NCBI GenBank assembly: GCA_036505275.1
Contig: DASXTS010000105.1
Coordinates: 1-10,535 of the forward strand
DNA length: 10,535 nucleotides
Source of the DNA: DASXTS01 sp036505275
GTDB taxonomy: Bacteria > Actinomycetota > Actinomycetes > Mycobacteriales > Pseudonocardiaceae
Direction: 5' to 3'
Shown: one piece after another, positions 6,768 through 10,535 of the stretch
Numbering within the stretch: position 1 is the first letter of the stretch
Layout: the number at the start of each line of letters is the position of its first letter
The notes under the pieces: generated by a model
Seen by the model: only the letters and a program-made list of their open reading frames with translations
What the model was told of the DNA's origin: nothing
Databases searched by the model: none
Translations under genes and position numbers: made by a program

Positions 6768-7559
6768 CTACCCGGCCGGGACGTGGAACAGTCCCGGCAG
6801 CCTGCTGGCGAAGAGCAGGTCGCCACGGATGGACAGCCGGCGCCGCAGCAGCGCGCCCGGCGGGCTGGCGTTGCCGGTCACCAGCTTCAGGAACGTGACC
6901 GGGTCGGTGCGGACGGTCGTCCGCGGCCGGCCGGGCAGCTCGCCCACCGTGCAGCTGCTCCCGCTGATGAGCGTGCGGTACTCGTTGACGCCGCCGTCCG
7001 GCCGGCCGGTGATCTGCCAGGCCACCAACGCGTGCACCCGCGCCGCCCGGTCCGCGTCGAGGTAGGCCGGCATCCGCCGGAAGATCTCGTCGAGCAGGAT
7101 CTGGCGGACCGGGCCATCCAGCCGCTGCTGCAGCTGCCGGTCCGGGATCTCGCGGATCAGGCGGGCCACCGCCTGCACATCGACACTGTTCGGGCTACGC
7201 GGCCGCGTCATGCCTTCGGCCGTCGGGATCCGGATGAGCCGCAGCAGGTCCAGCGCGAGCCACGCGTCGCCGGTCAGCTCGAGGTCACCGGAGAGCACCA
7301 TGGCGGACGGGTCGCCGTTGCCGGTTGCGATCTTGAGGAAGCTGACCACGCCCATCCGCAGCGTGACGGTCGGCTCGACGTCGAGCTCCCGGCCGATCTT
7401 GACCACGCCGTTGTCGACGGCCAGCGAGAACCGGTCCACCTCATCACCGGGGCCGATCAGCTCCCAGCCGATCACGCCGCTGATCCCCTTGGCCGCTTCC
7501 ATGTCCAGGTAGTCGGGGAACCGTCGGATGATCTCGTCGACCGGGATCTGCCGGGTCAT
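6768..7559 (-). CDS. Protein with two tandem SCP2-like sterol/lipid-binding domains
   Basis: This 263-residue protein seems cytoplasmic: no signal peptide or membrane helix is seen. It contains two related copies of an SCP2-like fold, about residues 9-118 and 157-261. Each has a leading helix (IRRFPDYLD at 11-19; FRRMPAYLD at 160-168), a central sheet, and the segment FLKIATGN (74-81) or FLKLVTGN (223-230) followed by a GD-ended strand (LSGDLELTGD, 89-98; RLSIRGD, 241-247). SCP2 domains bind lipids or hydrophobic acyl compounds in a non-polar tunnel. The second copy is more diverged in its middle part (near SSCTVGELPGRP). The ligand is unknown. ATG 7559 was chosen over a TTG 14 codons upstream; neither has a strong ribosome site. 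The lipoprotein gene follows 38 bases downstream, and the ferredoxin gene ends 89 bases upstream, so this gene may be read through from the redox operon or have its own promoter. Confidence 0.8.
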   Translation of the reverse strand: MTRQIPVDEIIRRFPDYLDMEAAKGISGVIGWELIGPGDEVDRFSLAVDNGVVKIGRELDVEPTVTLRMGVVSFLKIATGNGDPSAMVLSGDLELTGDAWLALDLLRLIRIPTAEGMTRPRSPNSVDVQAVARLIREIPDRQLQQRLDGPVRQILLDEIFRRMPAYLDADRAARVHALVAWQITGRPDGGVNEYRTLISGSSCTVGELPGRPRTTVRTDPVTFLKLVTGNASPPGALLRRRLSIRGDLLFASRLPGLFHVPAG

Positions 7560-7609
7560 GGTGCGCCCGTCGTTGCTACACGTGCCCTGATGTCGTGGCA
7601 ATTAGTAGC

Positions 7610-7625
7610 GTGACGATACCATCAC
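7610..7625. promoter_or_regulatory. Imperfect dyad upstream of the SCP2-domain gene (possible operator)
   Basis: GTGACGATACCATCAC reads as GTGA-N8-TCAC and matches its own reverse complement at 12 of 16 positions. It lies in the 89-base gap between the ferredoxin stop and the SCP2-gene start, in sequence noticeably richer in A/T than the surrounding genes. The arm spacing is two bases longer than the CRP/GlxR consensus (GTGA-N6-TCAC), so it is not called a CRP site. It could be the operator of another dimeric regulator. Confidence 0.25.
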
Positions 7626-7648
7626 TCAGCGCAGTTGTCGGGGCTAGG

Positions 7649-7888
7649 TCACCCGGATGGTGGGTCGTCGTCCACCAGGCGTAGCGCCATCCGCGGGCAC
7701 AGCGCGACGGCCCGCCTGGCATGCGGCGTGAGCTCGGCGGAAACGGTGGGAACGGCGGGCTCGGAGGCTTGATCCGGGCGCGGCACCGGGTAGCCCCACG
7801 GGTCCGGCTCCAGCAGCTCGGGCAGCAGGTCCACACACACGCCGCGGGCCCGGCACGCGGTCCAGTCGATGTGCAGGCTGGTGGTCAC
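7649..7888 (-). CDS. Small three-cysteine ferredoxin, [3Fe-4S]-type
   Basis: The 79-residue protein shows C12-R-A-R-G-V-C18 and C64-P, the CXX?XXC...CP pattern of actinobacterial [3Fe-4S] (or variable fourth ligand) ferredoxins such as those that serve cytochromes P450. The residue at the variable position is R15, which is no iron ligand, so a [3Fe-4S] cluster is expected. WGYPVP (31-36) is also typical of the family. It would be a soluble one-electron carrier. The start is GTG 7886-7888, whose GTGA overlaps the TGA of the NuoF-like gene by 4 bases, implying translational coupling and matched amounts. Its last place in the redox operon suggests it gives or takes electrons from the NuoF-like flavoprotein rather than from a P450; no P450 gene is in the window. 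Confidence 0.88.
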   Translation of the reverse strand: MTTSLHIDWTACRARGVCVDLLPELLEPDPWGYPVPRPDQASEPAVPTVSAELTPHARRAVALCPRMALRLVDDDPPSG

Positions 7889-9168
7889 GGCCGGCTCGCA
7901 GTGCAGCGGCCGTTGCGGTGCAGCCCGACCTCGGCCTCGAATGCGAGCAGGGTGCTGCGGGCGAACCGGGCGGTACCGTCCGGGTGGTGGCACGCGCCGC
8001 GCCCGTCGACCAGGTCGGCGAGCCGGCGCAACGTGGCGGCGCGGTCGAGCTCGGGCCGGTCGAACGCGGTTCGGTCTGGCGCGGGGACGGCCAGCCGGCC
8101 GAGGGTGTCGGCGATCGCCGGCAGCCCGTTGCGGCAGGGGCCGCACTGCCCGGCGAGCTGGCCGGCCAGGTAGCCCACGATCCCGGCGGCCTCACGCAGC
8201 CCGCATGCCGACCAGGGCAGCGCCATGATCACGCCGGCGCCCGGTGAGCAGCCGTACGGTCGCAGGCCTTCGCGGGACAGCGGCGCGTGCCGCGCCGTGG
8301 CCATCGGCAGCCAGCCGCCGTGGTAACCGCCGACCAGCACGGCCTGCAGCGGCGCGGTTGCGCCGCCGGCCAGCTCGAGCGCCGCGGACAGCGCGATGCC
8401 GTGCGGCAGTTCGTGCACGCCCGGCGCGGCGACCGCGCCGCTGATCGTCGCCAGCAGCGTGCCCGGTTCGGCGGCGGTGCCGGTGCGGCGGAACCACCCC
8501 GCGCCGTGCCTGGCGATCAGCGCGAGGTGGGCGAGCGTCTCGACGTTCTGCACCAGAGTCGGGCGGCCCCGCACGCCGCTCCGATAGACCGGGGTGCGCT
8601 TGTCGCGCGGGACAGGGCGGCGACCGTCGATCGCGGCGACGACGGCGGACTCCTCGCCGGCGAGGAAGCCGGCGGGGGCCTCGACCACCGCGATGGGCAC
8701 CCGGTCCCTCGCCTGCGCGCGCCGCTGCGCCAGCGCGAACCGCGCCGCATCCGCGGCCGGCCCGGCCTTGGCGTAGAGGTATGCCGACCGGGCGCCGGCG
8801 GCCTCCGCGGCGAGCTGCACGCCGTCCAGCACCAGGTGCGGGCAGCGGGTGAGCAGGGTGACGTCCTTGGTGCTGGCCGGTTCGCCCTCGGCGGCATTGG
8901 CGACGAGCACGGTCTCGCCGCCGGCCGCCGCGGCGGCGGCCACGCCGGCGAGCTTGCGCCAGGTCGGGAAGCCGGCGCCGCCGCGGCCGGTGAGCCCGGC
9001 GTCGCGCACGTCGGCGATCAGCCGGCCGGAGCCGCCCCGCCAGGGGATCGGGCCGCTGCGGTGCTGGTGTTCGCCGAGGTCGGCGGCCGCGGCGCCGAGC
9101 AGCGGGCTGGTTGCGTTCGGCGGGGGTCCCGCGCCGAGTACGGCGGGGTCGACAGCGGCGCTGGTCAC
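7885..9168 (-). CDS. NuoF-like NADH-binding FMN/Fe-S flavoprotein with SLBB segment
   Basis: The 427-residue soluble protein resembles the 51-kDa (NuoF) subunit of NADH dehydrogenase and related RnfC-type proteins. It shows the FMN/NADH loop GRGGAGFPTW (61-70), NAAEGEP (91-97) with K101-D102, GEESAVVAAIDG (171-182), PTLVQNVETL (203-212), an SLBB region (about 240-315) and an Fe-S region with C342, C345 (QCGPC) and C393. NuoF uses four cysteines for its N3 cluster; the first position of that motif is alanine here, so the cluster has an altered or missing ligand. It probably takes hydride from NAD(P)H onto FMN, passing single electrons to a cluster and then to the ferredoxin or the membrane cytochrome. 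No NuoE or NuoG partner is nearby, so this is not complex I. The GTG start at 9166-9168 overlaps the upstream stop as GTGA; the frame stays open far upstream, but that stretch is antisense-frame noise over the cytochrome gene. Confidence 0.9.
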   Translation of the reverse strand: MTSAAVDPAVLGAGPPPNATSPLLGAAAADLGEHQHRSGPIPWRGGSGRLIADVRDAGLTGRGGAGFPTWRKLAGVAAAAAAGGETVLVANAAEGEPASTKDVTLLTRCPHLVLDGVQLAAEAAGARSAYLYAKAGPAADAARFALAQRRAQARDRVPIAVVEAPAGFLAGEESAVVAAIDGRRPVPRDKRTPVYRSGVRGRPTLVQNVETLAHLALIARHGAGWFRRTGTAAEPGTLLATISGAVAAPGVHELPHGIALSAALELAGGATAPLQAVLVGGYHGGWLPMATARHAPLSREGLRPYGCSPGAGVIMALPWSACGLREAAGIVGYLAGQLAGQCGPCRNGLPAIADTLGRLAVPAPDRTAFDRPELDRAATLRRLADLVDGRGACHHPDGTARFARSTLLAFEAEVGLHRNGRCTASRP

Positions 9169-9725
9169 GGTCGTGCCTGCGAGGTCGTGGGGGTACGGAG
9201 TGCCGCGGCGTCGCTGAAGCGCCACGCGAGGCTCGCGCCGACGGCCAGCACGCAGGCCGCCGCGATGGCCCGCAGCCACGGCGTGGTGGCGTCGGTGCCG
9301 GTGCCGAGGGCGTGCAGCAGGGCGAGCGGCCACGCCGCGTAGGCCAGCCAGTGCACGGCGCGCCAGGCCCGCAGCCCGAGCCGGTGCCGCAGCAGGCTGG
9401 TCACGATGATCGCGATCAGCAGGTCGGACGCCGCGGTGCCGAGCCCCAGCCACAGCGGCCGGTACGCGCCGCCGAACGGCAGCACCAGGTCGAGGAGCCG
9501 CAGTTGGGCGTACGGGTCCATGAGCAGCGTGCCGACGTGCACGGCGAGGAAGGTCACCGCGAGCAGGCTCGCGTTGCGGTGCACCAGGACGACCGCGCTG
9601 CGCGGTAGCCCGGGTAGGGTGCGGCCGGCTCCGGTGGCAATGCCGAGGCCGACGGTCGTGGTGAGCAGCACCAGCACCGTGACCCCGGTGCCGCGTGCCA
9701 GGAACCACAATGCCTCGGTACTCAT
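9165..9725 (-). CDS. Ferric-reductase-like transmembrane b-type cytochrome (four-His)
   Basis: This 186-residue integral membrane protein has about five hydrophobic segments (near residues 6-30, 45-68, 92-112, 122-140 and 150-168). Two pairs of histidines lie in helices at heme-ligand spacing: H49 and H63, and H125 and H138, which could bind two b-type hemes on opposite membrane faces. This is the pattern of the ferric-reductase-like transmembrane domain (also MsrQ/YedZ-like proteins). It lacks the cytoplasmic FAD/NADPH part of full NOX or ferric reductases; the NuoF-like protein encoded next would supply the flavin in trans. It should carry electrons across the membrane. The ATG at 9723-9725 overlaps the apbE TGA as ATGA. 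The C-terminal tail (171-186) is polar and probably cytoplasmic. Confidence 0.88.
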   Translation of the reverse strand: MSTEALWFLARGTGVTVLVLLTTTVGLGIATGAGRTLPGLPRSAVVLVHRNASLLAVTFLAVHVGTLLMDPYAQLRLLDLVLPFGGAYRPLWLGLGTAASDLLIAIIVTSLLRHRLGLRAWRAVHWLAYAAWPLALLHALGTGTDATTPWLRAIAAACVLAVGASLAWRFSDAAALRTPTTSQARP

Positions 9726-10535
9726 GCCGGCACCCCGTCGGGCGCGTCCGCCGCCGCGTCCGTCGGCCAGCCGCCCAGGGTCAGCACGTCGCCGCGGCGA
9801 CCTACCAGCCTGGCCGGCACCCCGAGACCGCGTAGCCAGCGCGGTGCGTCGCGGCCGAGGACCAGGGCCGCGGTGCTGGCCGTGTTCGCGTCCACACAGC
9901 GGTCCGCAACGACGGTGGCGCTGCGCCAGATGGGTGCCGCAGGCTGGCATGTGCGCGGGTCGAGCACGTGGTGCAACACCCGTCCGCCGCGGCGCCAGGT
10001 GCGGCCGGTGGTGCTGGAGGTGGCCATTGCGGCCCCGGCCGGCAGGGTCACCATGCAGGCCGGGTCTGTGGGCCGATCCTGGACGAGCACCCGCCAACCC
10101 GGTTCCGGGGCTCCGTCCGGGGCGGGCCCGGCCGTCGCCAGGTCACCGCCGAGGCTGACCCGCACGCCGGTCCGCAGGTAGTTCCAGACCAGCTGGGCGG
10201 CCCGGTCGGCGGCGAACGCCCTGGCGGTGGCGCCAAGGTCGAGCGTGACGTTCCGTGGCACGGTCAGCAGCCGGCCGTGCAGCCGCACCCGCCGCCAGCC
10301 GGGGGCCGGCGCGACGACGACCGGCACGGCGGCCCCGGCTGGCGGCACCTCGCTGAGCGTGCGGTCGTAGCCGAGCGCGGCGATCGCGTTGCCCATGGTG
10401 GGGTCGACGGCGCCGTCGGTGGTCCTGGCCGCCCGAAGGGCCGCGGCGACCAGCTCGGCCAGCAGCGGGCTGACCCGTGCCGGCACGCCGTCGGCCCGGT
10501 GCCTGGCCAGCTCAGCGTCCGGCCGGAACCGGCTG
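9722..10535 (-). CDS. apbE: FAD:protein FMN transferase (ApbE family), 5' end beyond the window
   Basis: The visible 270 codons match ApbE, which cleaves FAD and attaches FMN through a phosphoester bond to Thr/Ser of target proteins, normally on the extracytosolic side. Family motifs seen in order: SRFRPDAEL at the cut edge, TDGAVDPTMGNAIAALGYD, LDLGATARAFAADRA, VSLGGDLATAG, MATSSTTGRTW, LHHVLDPRTCQPA and ANTASTAALVLG. In DPRTCQP a cysteine replaces the glycine usual in the DPxTGxP motif. The frame continues unbroken to the right edge; a GTG at 10484-10486 is an internal codon, since family-like sequence lies upstream of it. The signal peptide, if any, is outside the window. The stop overlaps the cytochrome start by 4 bases. 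The flavinylation target (a protein with an FMN-binding domain) is not in the window and may be encoded upstream, off the right edge. Confidence 0.93.
   Translation of the reverse strand, partial: SRFRPDAELARHRADGVPARVSPLLAELVAAALRAARTTDGAVDPTMGNAIAALGYDRTLSEVPPAGAAVPVVVAPAPGWRRVRLHGRLLTVPRNVTLDLGATARAFAADRAAQLVWNYLRTGVRVSLGGDLATAGPAPDGAPEPGWRVLVQDRPTDPACMVTLPAGAAMATSSTTGRTWRRGGRVLHHVLDPRTCQPAAPIWRSATVVADRCVDANTASTAALVLGRDAPRWLRGLGVPARLVGRRGDVLTLGGWPTDAAADAPDGVPA

Noticed and set aside
4493..6826. Long minus-strand open frame (about 777 codons) across the oxidoreductase and lipoprotein genes
   Set aside because: The product is a Pro/Arg/Ala-rich low-complexity string, spans two genes on opposite strands and the gap between them, and is best explained as a GC-driven shadow.
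7610..7625. CRP/GlxR-type binding site
   Set aside because: The half-sites GTGA and TCAC are present but separated by 8 bases instead of 6, so the consensus does not fit; kept only as a generic dyad.
9169..9708. N-terminal extension of the NuoF-like protein by about 180 codons
   Set aside because: The extension is Arg/His/Ala-rich and lies over the cytochrome gene in another frame. The GTG at 9168 overlaps the upstream stop in the same way as the other operon junctions.
9726..10097. N-terminal extension of the membrane cytochrome
   Set aside because: It overlaps apbE in another frame and is hydrophilic and Arg-rich; ATG 9725 gives a sensible membrane protein with an ATGA overlap.

Overview
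The window reads as a stretch of chromosome from a high-GC actinobacterium. The evidence is the very high G+C with G/C-ending codons, frequent GTG starts, an actinobacterial-type phosphoserine phosphatase next to ctaD (the order also known from Mycobacterium tuberculosis, serB2-ctaD), and an actinobacterial peptidyl-tRNA hydrolase-like protein beside serB. A pseudonocardial-type genome would fit, but that is inference; no rRNA or other taxonomic marker is present.

Layout. Positions 1-3383 (minus strand) hold a housekeeping block read right to left: ctaD (cytochrome c oxidase subunit I, start corrected to a GTG at 3383 behind an AGGAGG), then serB, then a peptidyl-tRNA hydrolase-like gene that runs off the left edge. 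A 189-base divergent intergenic region (3384-3572) follows. Positions 3573-5757 (plus strand) hold two damaged catabolic genes: a sugar-phosphate isomerase/epimerase-like TIM barrel that loses its C-terminus near 4250, and, directly after and in another frame, an FadH/Old-Yellow-Enzyme-type oxidoreductase that lacks about its first 130 residues. This looks like a deletion that removed the end of one gene and the beginning of the next.

Positions 5782-7559 (minus strand) hold a GerMN-Gmad2 lipoprotein gene and, upstream of it, a gene with two tandem SCP2-like domains. Positions 7649-10535 (minus strand) are a tight redox operon read right to left: apbE (FAD:protein FMN transferase, running off the right edge), a small four-histidine ferric-reductase-like membrane cytochrome, a NuoF-like FMN/Fe-S flavoprotein, and a three-cysteine [3Fe-4S]-type ferredoxin. 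Every junction in this operon is a 4-base stop/start overlap (ATGA, GTGA, GTGA).

How it works together. The redox operon can be read as an electron route from a cytoplasmic reductant (NADH or reduced ferredoxin) through the NuoF-like flavoprotein and/or ferredoxin into a transmembrane b-type cytochrome, and on to an extracytosolic acceptor. ApbE would attach FMN covalently to an exported partner, which is not visible here and may lie beyond the right edge. This is the most interesting system in the window. No tRNA, rRNA, CRISPR array, insertion sequence or phage gene was seen.
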